Positions 1 to 10,685 of a stretch of 64,000 nt of DNA are shown in pieces. A program made the position numbers and the translations under genes. Numbering within the stretch: position 1 is the stretch's first letter; the number at the start of each line of letters is the position of its first letter. The stretch is from Colius striatus. Its lineage: Eukaryota; Chordata; Aves; Coliiformes; Coliidae. The stretch lies in the NCBI RefSeq assembly GCF_028858725.1, contig NC_084790.1, positions 83,718,506 to 83,782,505 on the forward strand, read 5' to 3'. The notes beneath the pieces are model-generated. The model was not told where the DNA came from. It saw nothing but the letters and a program-made list of their open reading frames with translations, and searched no databases.

Positions 1-729
1 TTACTGGCTTTGCTCCCCCATTACCTCAGGAGGAACAGGGTTTCCCTGGAAAGCTGTGCCTATGGAGTGGGCAGAGCGATGCCAAAACCTGCTTGCTCTG
101 GGAGATGGGAATCAAGCTAGCGGTCGCTTGCGGGACCGTGGCACGAGAACAGTGAGCACGCGCATGAGCTTCGCAGAGTTTACCAAAGACTCCAAGCAAA
201 ATGCAGCCAAGCTATGAAAAGCAGGACCTATTGGCCCAACCGAAGCTCCACAAGGTCTGTTGTGCTCCAACCAACAAAAAGGGAATTGGCCCAACCCTCG
301 CTGTGCTGCGAAGAGTACTTGTCAGTACTCTCTGACCCGAGAGCAATCTCCCCATCCTAACACGACGACGGAAGGCTACTCTGTGCAGTGTTTTCCCCAA
401 TGGGTGGCCTCTCTTCTCTTACGAGGCAAAATGGACTTGTAGCGTTAGAACCTACCTTCTGGATATGTGGCACAAGAGCTCCGGAATGGATTCAGCTGTA
501 GGGGAATTCCGGTGCCGCCACTCAGAGCTCTTGAGGGACTACGTGGAGGAGAACCCCGCAGTGAGAGACGTCTTCAGCTTCCAAAAGAGCTTCCCTTAGT
601 TTCAGGAGGAGAGAGGTTTTGGCTTCTTTTCTGCCCTTGGTGTGCCGCAGGGTCACATGGAACTAAAAGAAAGAAACCAAGCCATTTGTTAGAGTTGGGA
701 GCCACCCATACCATTACAGTGTTGAACAG
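1..729 (-). repeat. U module, partial copy U0
   Basis: Inverted end of a U module, cut by the window edge. It corresponds base for base to 23634-24362 and, inverted, to the first 730 bases of the + strand U copies. Confidence 0.92.
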
Positions 730-912
730 CACCAGCTATGAACTCCAACAACTTTGACTTGTCACATGACAGAAGCGCATGGCTCCAGACTTCTGCATTC
801 ATAAGACAAGAAAGTTGTACACATATAAGTCTTCGACTACCTGATTTATTGCCCGTAAATCCTGCACTCATCGATAAGTTTTGCCATCAGGCTTTTTGTC
901 AGGCAGGATATG
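1..912 (+). pseudogene. Endogenous retrovirus env-side remnant (U0 into S1)
   Basis: Retroviral sequence downstream of integrase, with the window starting just inside the env leader region. Frames are broken by stops at several points. It continues without a break from U0 into the first 180 bases of S1, showing that this S-U junction is the older, collinear one. Surface or transmembrane env motifs are not recognisable. Confidence 0.5.
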
Positions 913-1533
913 TGTGCCAAGCCGTGAGCCCTGTCCCGGCTGCGCCTGCAGCAGCCGCCGCCTGGCACCACACAATAAGGCTGTGGGTCAATCTCATGTC
1001 GTGTGCTGTGGGTGCTGCGGTGCGTACTATAAGAGCCGCTAGCATGGCTGCTGCTGCTGCTGCTGTGTGGGGACAGCCTTGAGCCAAGCAGCGATGTCAG
1101 GGGGTGCCAGCAGTAGCGGGGGATGGGCAGCCACGCGGGAGGTGGGTGGCAATGGCAGGCAGCGGGTGGCAGAGCCGGGGTGCAAGCAGCGATACCGGGG
1201 TGCAGGCGGCAGTGCTGGGTGCTGACAGTAGCGCCGGGGCAGCGGAGATGACGACACAGCCAAGGCTGCCGTCCGTTTTCACCGGGGGAGCGGTCGGATG
1301 CAGCAGCCAGAGGCGGGACTCGGCGCCTGGGACGGCCGTGGTGCCGTGGCAGGAAAGCCCCAAGTGGAGAGGGAGTGCCGTCACCAGCCGGCAGCGTCGT
1401 ACAGGAACCGGGGCGGGCCCGGGCCTCAGGGGATTGTGGCTTAACTTCTTAAGTGGCCTAGATATTAAACGCTTTGTTAAAAATCAGCATCGTTCACAAA
1501 CTAAGGAAAGGTACAACACCGAAAGGCTCTCAG
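913..1533 (+). pseudogene. Truncated speriolin-like 3' end in S1
   Basis: Begins a few bases past where the stop codon would be and matches the 3' UTR and downstream flank of genes 2 and 5 up to ctctcag. No coding exon is left. The poly(A) signal has become AATAAG (974-979). It includes a short CTG run (about 1043-1060). It lacks 53 bp present in S3 and at genes 2 and 5. Confidence 0.8.
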
Positions 1534-1539
1534 GACGGA

Positions 1540-2260
1540 GCCCTCCAATCTCCCGTCCCACGGCCACTAAACCTAACCCGTCCCACAGCCTCGCACCAGC
1601 TCCAGCCTTCCGCGCACCACAACCCCAACGCAGCCGCCCCGCCGCCTTTCCTGACAGGCCTCCCGGCCCCCGCCCCAGCTCACCGCTCTCCTGCCTCTCT
1701 CTCCGCCACACCACCGCTGGCCTCGGCCCTCGCCCGGAACCCCCCGCGCCGAGAGGCGGCCGCCCGGCCGCGCCTGGAACGGCCCGGCCCGAGCTGCCCT
1801 GGCCGCACGGAAGGATACTGTCCCGGCTCCAGCGAACGCCTCGGCCGGGCCCGGCGGCCGCCTCCGCCATCTTGAAACAACCGCCACTCCCAGAGCGCCC
1901 CGCGCCGGCCCCCCAGCGCCCGCCGCCCATTGGCTGCTCGCGCCGGCTTCGCCCCGCCGCTCCCGCGGGAGAGCGGGGCATGCTGGGAGCTGTAGTCCCG
2001 CGCGGGCCGGCCGGCCCGGAGCCTGCCCTCCCGCGGAACTACCGCTCCCGCCGGGCCGCCTCGCTCGTCCCGCCCGCTGCCGGCCGGCCGAGCCAGCGGA
2101 CAGAGAACTACCTCTCCCAGCGCACCTCGCGGGTGCGGCCGCGGCCGCGGCTGCGGGGTGGGAGGAAGGGCAAAAGAGGTTACGCCCCCCGCCGGGGACG
2201 CGCACACGCCCCCATCGGTCTCGCCTGCCTACCGGGGCGCTGACGGCGAGGCCAGGAGCC
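1540..2260. promoter_or_regulatory. CpG island, probable bidirectional promoter (S1)
   Basis: A GC-rich block dense in CpG between AT-richer flanks. Visible motifs: a YY1-like GCCATCTTG (1866-1874), an inverted CCAAT box (1929-1933), and three ACTAC-NN-CTCCC elements like the ZNF143 site (about 1978-1998 on the - strand, 2032-2051 and 2104-2124 on the + strand). A NotI-like GCGGCCGCGGCCGC run lies near 2140. This is the usual make-up of a housekeeping promoter. The long arginine/proline-rich reading frames across it are composition effects. Which gene it belonged to is not recognisable. Confidence 0.65.
1684..1870 (-). other. Candidate orphan first exon in the CpG island
   Basis: On the - strand an ATG sits at the YY1-like site in the classical ATGGCGG context and opens MAEAAAGPGRG. 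It runs 187 bases to a consensus donor (GCG then GTGAGC). The same exon is at 25317-25503 and 49293-49479. No second exon can be recognised, since the next - strand sequence is the retroviral U end. It may be a stranded first exon of a housekeeping gene or a chance frame. Confidence 0.22.
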
Positions 2261-3535
2261 TGAAAGAACGGCCTCTCAGCCCAAACTTTCTCCGTGGCAC
2301 TAGGATCACGAGAACTGCTGAAAGCATTTGCACGTGGAAAGGATCTCAGCATCAGCCCTTCCATCTCTCAGCAGCTTGAGGCACGGAACTGTCATTTGTG
2401 TGGCCAGAAAGCGAGACATCTCTCCCGAGCCCTGCGTACCGCTGCTACAAATTGCAGTTCGAGAACATCTTCCTATGAATTTTAAAGCCAAAAGTGTCCA
2501 CGTGATCTTAACTGTGTGCAGATGTGAAGTTGCCATATCAACTTTTGGCTGGGGGGGCTGGGGGGTGTGATGTGCGCCTGCAAGACACGGCAAGAAAGGT
2601 TTGGCTCTGAAAGTCCCGTGTTTGCTGATTTGTAATTGGATCTTTTTGCTTTTCTGTCTGGATCTGTGACCACTTGTGTGGCACAACATAGCAATGCAAA
2701 CCCCAGCCCACTGCAGTAACTTGTAGTCTCTACAGAGTGGATAGTCTATAGGGTGTAACTTGCAGTCTCTAGCAAAGTCCTTAGAAGGTGGGCGATTTCT
2801 CACAAGCATTGTGGACGTTCTCATTTGAGGAAAAAAGAGGCTTTTTCCCCATGGCCAGTGTGATTCATATTACGGACCTTCTATGAGTAATAGCAAGTTC
2901 CAGAAAGGCTGATTGCTCACACCTCAACTGGCATGGCAGGTGTTTGCTATTCTGGACTGCCCAGGGCAGGACCATACTTCACCATTTACAGTCTTTATTG
3001 GGTAAGAATGGAACTAGTCAGACCTTTGTAAAAGGTGCTGAGAGTTCATCTCACTGGTGTCTAAGCTTGGTGGCAAGCATAACATTGAGGGTGGGACTGT
3101 GAGGGATTCTTCGGAATAGTTAATAGGATTGGAGTCACCTGAGCTAGTTCAGCTTTATCTTCTGTCTTTTGTCTAACTCACGTGGCTCTTCATCTCTTCC
3201 CTCTAGAGGAAAAGGCAACCTATGGCAGACTTGGTTTCCTCATTAATGTTTCATGGAGCTGCCATCTCTCCCTACGCGCCTCTGCTAGAGGTGGCCTTCA
3301 GTTTACCTACAGGATACTTTTAATATAGCATTCAGGCTTTAAAGATGGAGGGTCTCTTTGTCTTCATCAGGGGTTTGGTTCAGGTCTCTTGAGAAGTTGC
3401 GGCTCTCTCGTTCGTAGACATCTTCTTTGGCTGATCCAATAGTTCATCTGTCATCCCGGCCGAGCCACTGTGCACGATGAATTAAACGTCCCTGTTGTTT
3501 TCTTTGATCACAGCAATAACAATTCCTCTGTTATT
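2261..3535. other. Unassigned stretch in S1
   Basis: No gene recognised. Just past the island (about 2300-2485, +) a frame contains CHLCGQKARHL, which loosely recalls a retroviral zinc knuckle but has wrong spacing and no start codon. The remainder is AT-richer with no reading frame of note. The equivalents in S2 and S3 are 25894-27168 and 49870-51144. Confidence 0.5.
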
Positions 3536-3990
3536 AGAATCATAGAATCATAGAATGGTAGGGGCTGGAAGGGATCTTTAGAGACCATCTAGTCCAACCC
3601 TCCCTGCAGAAGCAGGTTCACCTAGATCAGGTCACATAGGAACATGTCCAGGCGGGTCTTGAAGACCTCCAAGGAAGGAGACTCCACAACCCCTCCGGGC
3701 TGCCTGTGCCAGGGCTCCCTCACCTGAACAGTGAAATCTGAGTTGTCCCAGCAGATCCTTGCTCATCCATGGAGGCCTCCTACCTCCTTTTCCTCCTTTC
3801 TTGTGCATTGGGACACACTGATCCTGGGCTTGGAGGAAGTGGTGCTTGAAGATTGACCAGCTCTCGCTGGCCCTTCTACCATCAGGCCCTCTCTATTTGT
3901 CAGTACCAGGTCCAGCAGCACACCCTCCTTGTTGGTTCCTCGATCGTCTGCGACAGGAAGTTGTCGTCAACAGTCTGTAGGGACCTCCTT
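3536..3990 (-). mobile_element. CR1 fragment, 3' end (S1)
   Basis: Begins with the reverse complement of the avian CR1 terminus (agaatcatagaatcatagaatg) and continues through the CR1 3' UTR. It then jumps to a piece of the endonuclease region (antisense of the stretch also seen at 14690-14740). Internal deletion is evident. Confidence 0.85.
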
Positions 3991-4204
3991 TCCTTTTCCC
4001 AGAGGATTGTTCCACTTAAAGGTAGTTAAAATTGGAGTTTTCCACAAGTTGTACTGCTTTGCTCTCCTGTCACCTGTGCTGTGGCAGCGGTTTCGGCGTC
4101 ACGAAAGGCTGAACTTGAAGAGCTTTCAGCAACAGAAATTGCCTAAGTGCAGAGCAATAATATTTCTTAGTCTGAGCTCATTACTTAATAGTTTTGTAGA
4201 GCTT

Positions 4205-4617
4205 TTATAGAACCACGTGGACTTGGGGACAGAGTGTACCCTCAGCAGGTTCCCTGATGGCACCAAACTGCGAGGACTGGCTGATTCCCCAGAGGCTGTG
4301 CTGCCATTCAGCCGCCAAGTGCAGAGTCCTGCACCTGGGAAGGAACAACCCCATGCAGCTGGAGAGACTGGGGGTTGAGCTGCTGGAGAGCAGCTCTGCA
4401 GAGAGAGACCTGGGAGTGCTGGTGGACAATAAACTAACCATGAGCCAGCAAGGTGCCCTCGTGGCCAAGAAGGCCAATGGCATCCTGGGATGCATCAAGA
4501 AGAGTGTAGCCAACAAGACAACCTCAAGGGAGGTTCTCCTCCCCCTCTCCTCTGCCCTGGTGAGGCCTCATCTGGAGTCCTGTGCCCAGTTCTGGACTCC
4601 TCAGCTCAAGAGGGATA
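4205..4617 (+). mobile_element. CR1 fragment, reverse transcriptase C-terminus (S1)
   Basis: Encodes the end of CR1 ORF2: [41 protein letters not shown] and [13 protein letters not shown] are in one frame. The first is part of the RT-proximal region shared by avian CR1s. It stops at KRD and lacks the 3' UTR. Confidence 0.88.
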
Positions 4618-6139
4618 GATGCGCAAGGGCTCACTGTCCGAATTGAGTGACGACAGAGAAATAATTGTGCAAGTTTACGGCACAGAGCAAATGTGCATGT
4701 GCTGCCATTCAAAAGCAATCAGAGAGATGACTTGCCAGTGCTTGATGCTGGTTCATTTGAGCTTAAAAGTGCCATCCAGCTGTTCCTCTGATGTTGTTTT
4801 GCTATGAAATGTATATTTGTCAACTAAAAATGACAATAAGGAGTTTGTGCATTAAAACAGGGTTGTAGTGTTGGGGTTTTTTTCATTAATCCTGTTAGGG
4901 TGTTGTAAGTGAGGTCTAAATCTTGCATGGTATTCTAGTGCTGTGTCCGGAAAAAGGCAACTTGCACGGAAGGCATTTAAAGTGTGTAAACATACTATGG
5001 GTTTAGCGCCTTCAGACTCCTGGTGTAGCTTTTGTTTGGTTTTAATATAAAGTTAGCTGATTTTCTTTTCTTGGAGGCTGTGACTTCCATCCTTCTTAGG
5101 CAGCATATGCTTAGTCCCAATCTTGAGATATCACATGCAAAGTCAATGTTGCAGGAATTCTGATGTTCCTTGTGTGACGTGATGAGCGTTTGAAAAATTC
5201 GCTTGTTCATTTCTCTTCCAAGTCTTCCACACCGACGCTGTCTTATTCAATTCCTCAGAGAACTAATGGTTGGCTACAGTGGCTTATGGAGGACACATTG
5301 CTGCACCTGCAGGAAGAGCAAATGGTACATGATTCAGGAGCTCTATTTCAAGCAGAGGACAGCAGTGCTATTTTAAAAGGCAGCGATGAAACCTACTGTG
5401 CAATACTGTTTTCAGTCCTGAGTCACCCCTTGTTCAAGTGAAAAATGAAGTTGGTGACAAAAGTTGCGGAGAAGGGCCACGGAGGATGGATGATGGGAGT
5501 CCCGAAGAACCTGTTTTCTGCGAAGGGACTGAAGTTTGTGTGGCGTGACTGGCTGTGTAGGAGTAGGTTGAGCTGGTGGTAAGGTGATTCGGGCAAGAGA
5601 CAGTGCTGAGACAAAGCTATAGGCCGGTGTTGGAACAGAAATAAATGGAGATAAGCAGTCCACAAACATAAAGGTGACGCGAGAGGAAGGTTCCTGAAAA
5701 TTTGAGCAATCAAAACCCCCGTTTCTATGATGGAGCTTGGTTGGCTTTTGAAAGGAATCGAGTGATGTGTTGTCTCTGTCAGCAGGGGATTGCCCTTGAT
5801 GACACAGAAGATCCCTTGTAGCACAGCAGCACTTATATCGACAGGAGGGATTTAGTCTGTTTGTACTAAGTAAGCTTAGTAACTTAGTAACTTAGCAACT
5901 AAGCTAACTAAGCAGCTTAGTTGTAGTCGGTATTTTGTTGTGTATTATGTCCTGTGCATTCAGTCAGCTCATGAATGTGTGAGGAGTGGATGTTCCTGGT
6001 AAATATGTTTTCCTCTGTACCGGTAACGCTTTCACTAATTCATCTGAAGCTTATTTGACTACTGGGAAGTAGGCATGCTTGCCACTTGCTGCTACATGCT
6101 ACATTGCTGCTTCACGGGGTTATTGATGGGGAGCAGGGG
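4618..6139. other. Unassigned stretch in S1 with a hairpin-like run
   Basis: No gene recognised. Modest open frames (one of 133 codons on -, one of 83 codons on + without ATG) have no identifiable relatives. At 5864-5925 repeated CTTAG/CTAAG units form an imperfect inverted repeat. In S2 it is replaced by a shorter sequence with the 10-base palindrome atgtatacat. The equivalents in S2 and S3 are 28251-29745 and 52227-53748. Confidence 0.5.
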
Positions 6140-6751
6140 AACCTTCCCTGGCAGAAGCCTTGGCAAAAGTTCAGCTCGAGAAAGAAGAGGAACCCATAGA
6201 ACTTCTAGTAGGTACAGGTGTCAGATTTTCAGCACTAAATCGGACTTTATTGCCCGTAAGTACACAAAACGTCGATATTGTGGGAGCAACCGGACAGGTC
6301 GAGAAAACTTTCTTTTTGAAACCACTAAGATGCAAAAGTGGGAAGAGCGTAGGGATTGATAAATTTCTCTACCTGCCCGAAGCTCCTCGAGCACTTTTAG
6401 AATGGGATGAACTCAAACAATCGAACGCTGAAATGAAATTGAAAGGTGGAGAAATTGATTTTTAAGTACCGGAAGAAAACCACATTGACCTTTTCAGTAG
6501 AACTGCAAATTAGGAAAGAAGAAATTAGACACCAATTAAGAGACCAGGTATATCCAGCAGTACAGGCCTAAGGAGTACCAGGAAAGGCTAAAAATGCAGA
6601 ATTGGTTGTTGTTAAACTCAAAGGAGGAGCACAACCTGTTACGATAAAGCAGTATCCCCCGGAACTGGAAGACGGGCGAGGACTGAAAAACATCACAAAA
6701 GAATTTCTAAGATTGGGACTGTCAATCGAATGCTTCACAGAGTAAAACACA
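6140..6751 (+). pseudogene. Endogenous retrovirus protease and RT start (S1)
   Basis: A frame at 6160-6465 resembles a gammaretrovirus-like protease. The flap-type IVGATGQ and the ALLEWDEL C-terminal segment are visible. The active-site triplet reads GTG, so the catalytic aspartate is gone. After a stop at 6463-6465, broken frames reach the RT N-terminus (KQYPPELEDGRG, 6652-6687), with further stops. At 6752 the sequence switches to the opposite-strand env remnant of U1, so the element is cut at the palindrome junction. Confidence 0.75.
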
Positions 6752-8990
6752 CTGTTCAACGCTGTAATGGTATGGGTGGCTCCCAACTCTAACAAATGGC
6801 TTGGTTTCTTTCTTTTAGTTCCATGTGACCCTGCGGCACACCAAGGGCAGAAAAGAAGCCAAAACCTCTCTCCTCCTGAAACTAAGGGAAGCTCTTTTGG
6901 AAGCTGAAGACGTCTCTCACTGCGGGGTTCTCCTCCACGTAGTCCCTCAAGGTCTCTGAGTGGCGGCACCGGAATTCCCCTACAGCTGAATCCATTCCGG
7001 AGCTCTTGTGCCACATATCCAGAAGGTAGGTTCTAACGCTACAAGTCCATTTTGCCTCGTAAGAGAAGAGAGGCCACCCATTGGGGAAAACACTGCACAG
7101 AGTAGCCTTCCGTCGTCGTGTTAGGATGGGGAGATTGCTCTCGGGTCAGAGAGTACTGACAAGTACTCCTCGCAGCACAGCGAGGGTTGGGCCAATTCCC
7201 TTTTTGTTGGTTGGAGCACAACAGACCTTGTGGAGCTTCGGTTGGGCCAATAGGTCCTGCTTTTCATAGCTTGGCTGCATTTTGCTTGGAGTCTTTGGTA
7301 AACTCTGCGAAGCTCATGCGCGTGCTCACTGTTCTCGTGCCACGGTCCCGCAAGCGACCGCTAGCTTGATTCCCATCTCCCAGAGCAAGCAGGTTTTGGC
7401 ATCGCTCTGCCCACTCCATAGGCACAGCTTTCCAGGGAAACCCTGTTCCTCCTGAGGTAATGGGGGAGCAAAGCCAGTAACTTGCCGATTGTTCTCCCAG
7501 TTCCGCTCATTAGGCCGGCAAGCAGTCCAAGGAGGAAAATGCACCTTTTCAGCCACATAATCCTTTGGGATCTTACGAATTCCAGCTCTCTTGTAATTGT
7601 TCAAGGGTGTTTAGTAAGTTTTCGGGTAAGTGGTGATTTTTGTTCGACTGTGCACGGGGCTGTAGCTCTCTGAACTCTAGAATAATGTTGCCAAGATCCT
7701 TTTTCAGCCACTCTCAGGGCAGTGGAAGTAGTCAACAAGACCCGGAAAGGTCCCTGCCACTTAGCTCTCAGGGCTTTGTCCTTCCATGTCTTGACGTAAA
7801 CCCACTCTCCTGGTTGAAATGGATGTGCCGGAACGCCTAGTCCACTTGGTTGAGGTGGGGTCACGTGGTTGTGGAGCTCCTGGAAGGTCTTGCCCAAAGC
7901 CAGCAGATTGAAACGAGCTTACACAATTTCTTCCTGGTTGTACTCGTATTCTTAGCTAAGCTTTTGGTAAAGCTTGTAACCGAGAGAAGGAGGTTTTTTG
8001 GTGTATTTGATTCCACTGTAACTGAAAGGTCTGTTTCACGCCTTCTACTTTTCCACTAGCTTGAGGTCTGTTGGGCGTATGTAAATCCCACTTGGCTCCC
8101 AGATGCCCTCCCACCTTCTTAACCACTTCTGCAACAAAACAAGGGCCTCTGTCTGAAAACATTCCTGCTGGTACAGCAAAGCAGGGTACGCTGTGATTTA
8201 GGACTTGTTTGACTGCTTCCCGTGCCACATCGGTGCCACAGGGCCATCCATTACATGTGTCTACCAGGTCGAGGAGATACTGACAGGCTCCCTTTCTCAG
8301 TAGCTCGGTGAAGTCTATTTGCCAGTATTCCCCTGAGGTCATCCCTGGTTTTGTCACCCCTGCGATGATGCTCTCACCTGTGTTAGGTCACTTTTCAACT
8401 CCTGGCTGGACCCCTTGGCGGGGTCCTCTCTTATTAGACCTATTTTTTATGATTTATTTTGAGGCCTAGTCGCCTCTGAGGGGTTGTTGCCCAGCCATCT
8501 TTTTGTTCCTTTGCTGCCAAATCACCGATACATTTTCTACCACCTTCTTCATAAGGCAGGATCGGGCCCAGTATCCTCAGTGTCTTTTCAGGGATCAAGG
8601 CCAGACCTTCAGATTTGGCCGCTGCTTCTGCTGTTTTGTCAGTTCTTTGGTTGGAAGGCTAGGAACTCAGTCTTTGTGCAGAGGTATTGGAGGGGAGCGC
8701 CTGTGCCTGTCCTCTTTACTCTGTTCTCTACAAAACTCTGTCCATCAGCATGCATTCCCAGCCTGCATCCAATAGTGGTTGTCCCTTTAAATCCTTTCTG
8801 CTGGAATAGACTTTGGCCATTTGTCTTTCAACAGCTGGAGGGGATAAGCACAACAAACGTGTACTTGGTGTACAGCTGATGGCTCTTGGCCCTCTCTAAT
8901 GACTGGGGGTCTGCCAGGGAGTTTTTCTGATCTTGAAGGCAGGCACATTCTCCACACGAAATTTCTGCATCTGTGCTTCAAACAGCCGTG
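6752..8990 (-). pseudogene. Endogenous retrovirus RNase H-integrase-env remnant (U1)
   Basis: Minus-strand order: a degraded RNase H-like part (about 8520-8990), then the integrase core at 7956-8357. The core keeps the DDE residues in recognisable settings (WQIDF, FSDRGP, GKVEG). A stop follows LQALPKA. The integrase C-terminal domain at 7601-7897 shows PGEWVYVKTWKD and AKWQGPFRVLL. An env leader with a hydrophobic run (CIFLLGLLAGL) starts at 7558, and broken env frames run to 6752. The family is class I, gammaretrovirus-like. About 117 bp at 8389-8505, with a GGACCCC/GGGGTCC hairpin, are absent from U3 and U4. Confidence 0.8.
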
Positions 8991-9109
8991 CTCTCAAAGT
9001 GGAGGTTGAAATAGTTGTGTTGTTCACTCCATACCTTGCTGAAGTGCAAGACCTTAAAACTGTAGGGGCTGCTTAAAGCCCAGTACTGCTCAGCGCAGTT
9101 GTCTTGCCT

Positions 9110-10408
9110 GTATCTCCCAGGTCCGTAGGAAAGCACTGTGGCAAGGCACAAAAGCAAGGCTTGGGGCGCAGGGGCTGGAAAGCTTTCCCGTGGAAAGGGA
9201 CCTGGGAGTGTTAACCAGCAGCCAGATGAACATCAGCCAGCAGCGTGCCCAGCTGGCTAAGAAGGCCAAGGGCATCCTGGCCTGTATCAGGAACAGTGTG
9301 GTCTGCAGGGCCAGAGAGGTGATTGTTCCCCTGCACTGGGCACTGGTGAGGCTCAACCTTGAGTGCCGTGTCGAGTTCTGGGCCTCTCAGTGCAAGAAGG
9401 AACGCAGGGGCCGGAGCGTGTCCAGAGCCGGGCAGCAGCGCTGGGGAAGGGCCTGGAGAACAGGTTGTGTGAATAGCAGCTGAGGGAGCTGGGGGCGTTT
9501 AGCCTAGAGGAGACACGACCACCCTCTACATGTAGCTAAAGGGGAGTTGTAGGGAGGAGGGGGTTGATCTTTTCTCTGCGGTAGTGAGTGAAAGAACACG
9601 AGGAAATGGGTTTGGGTCGCAGCAGGGGGGCTTTAGGTTGGACATTAGGAAGAACTTTTTCACCAAGAGGGTGGTTAAACATTGTAATGGACTGCCCAGG
9701 GAGGCAGCAGCGGTGCAGTCACCGTCCCTAGGGATATTGAAAAGACATCTAGATGAAGGACGGAGGGATATGGTTTAGTTTAGGGATGGGCTTGGCAGTG
9801 TCAGCTTAGTGCTTGGACTCGACGATCTTCAAGGTCCTGTCCACCCGTAACGATTTTGTGATTTCTCAAAAAATTTCACTGGGACTGTCTGGCACACGCA
9901 GAAGAAAAATTCATGTGCTGGTTTGTAATATACATGGAACAAATGTTTCTCTTAACTCGCCCACAAACTCAACTGTGGCCACAGTGCAAACAAGTGACAA
10001 TGAAAACAAGTGAGAGACCTGGGGATGTTCAGCCTGGAGATGAAGAGGGTGGGGAGAGACACAATCACGCTCTGCAACTCCCTGACAGGAGGCTGTAGTG
10101 AGGTTAGGGGTGGGAGTCGGCGTCTTCTCCCCAGTCACGAATGACAGGACAAGAGGAAGTGGCCTCGGGTTGCTCCAGGGGAGGCTTAGCTGGGAAATGA
10201 GGAAGAACTTTGCCCCCAAGAGGCTTGTTGGACTGGCGTGGGCTGCCCAGGCAGGTGTGGGAGTTCCCATCCCTGGAGGGATGCCAAACCAGTAGAGCTG
10301 AGGTGCTGAGGGAAATGGTTCAGCGGCAGGCTTGTCAGTGTGAGGTGAAGGCTTGGACCCGATGAGCTTGAGGGGCTTTTCCAACCAAAATGATTCAATG
10401 ACTCTGTG
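9110..10408 (+). mobile_element. Two CR1 3' ends upstream of gene copy 1
   Basis: The first (about 9110-9868) runs from the RT C-terminus ([35 protein letters not shown]) through the 3' UTR to tcttcaaggtcctgtcca. The second (10013-10408) starts gagagacctggggatgttc and is 3' UTR only, ending ccaaaatgattcaatgact. About 145 bp of unassigned DNA lies between them. Confidence 0.88.
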
Positions 10409-10685
10409 AGAGCAGCTGCCGCTGGGACACAGGACACGAAGATGCTGGGAAGGCCAAGACGCTGCACGAGAGGCGGTTCAGCCTTCCCATCCTCTGGCCT
10501 CCCCTTGCCTGTGGTGCCCCGAGACAGGCCCCGTGGCACTGCAGAGCCGTGTGCCGGGTCCGAGCACCATGGAGGACCCAGTCCCTTTGTGACATCACCT
10601 CGGACCACACCCCACCTGCTGCTGATATCCTGCGCCCAAGGCAGTGGCCTTGCCAGAGGCTCAGGAGCCAGCACCGGGACCGGAC
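10409..10685 (+). promoter_or_regulatory. Conserved 5' flank of the speriolin-like genes
   Basis: The stretch between the upstream CR1 and the start codon is conserved at all seven genes: also 18132-18325, 20660-20936, 33785-34061, 36396-36589, 44352-44628 and 58018-58294. It holds a seven-codon upstream frame in good start context (CACCATGG, 10569-10592). A CRE-like TGACATCA (10590-10597) overlaps that frame's stop. A GC-box-like CCACACCCC and a possible splice acceptor before the coding exon (CCCAAGGCAG) follow. The last 40 bases match the module linker inside exon 1. Copies 2 and 5 lack about 80 bp of it. No TATA box is seen. Promoter function is inferred from conservation only. Confidence 0.4.

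Larger units (their letters stand above)
730..6751 (+). repeat. S module, copy S1
   Basis: First of three direct copies of a roughly 6-kb segment. In order it holds a retroviral tail, a truncated speriolin-like gene 3' end, a CpG island, unassigned DNA, an antisense CR1, a sense CR1, unassigned DNA, and a protease/RT fragment. It is flanked on both sides by inverted copies of the U module end, so it is itself the spacer of a palindrome. Confidence 0.93.

Noticed and set aside
1104-2243. A 379-codon proline/arginine-rich frame and similar long frames on both strands across the CpG island
   Set aside because: All phases are open because of extreme GC content, the start lies in a gene 3' flank, and no domain is visible. 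Treated as composition artefact.
2294-2485. Retroviral gag zinc knuckle (CHLCGQKARHL)
   Set aside because: Histidine spacing is off by one, the last cysteine is absent, there is no ATG and no neighbouring gag sequence.
5864-5925. CRISPR-like or satellite repeat
   Set aside because: Short irregular CTTAG units without equal spacers; it is a local imperfect inverted repeat in eukaryotic DNA.
7956-8357. A functional retrovirus or co-opted integrase
   Set aside because: Frames are cut by stops in every copy, the matching protease lacks its aspartate, and pol parts lie in separate modules and orientations.
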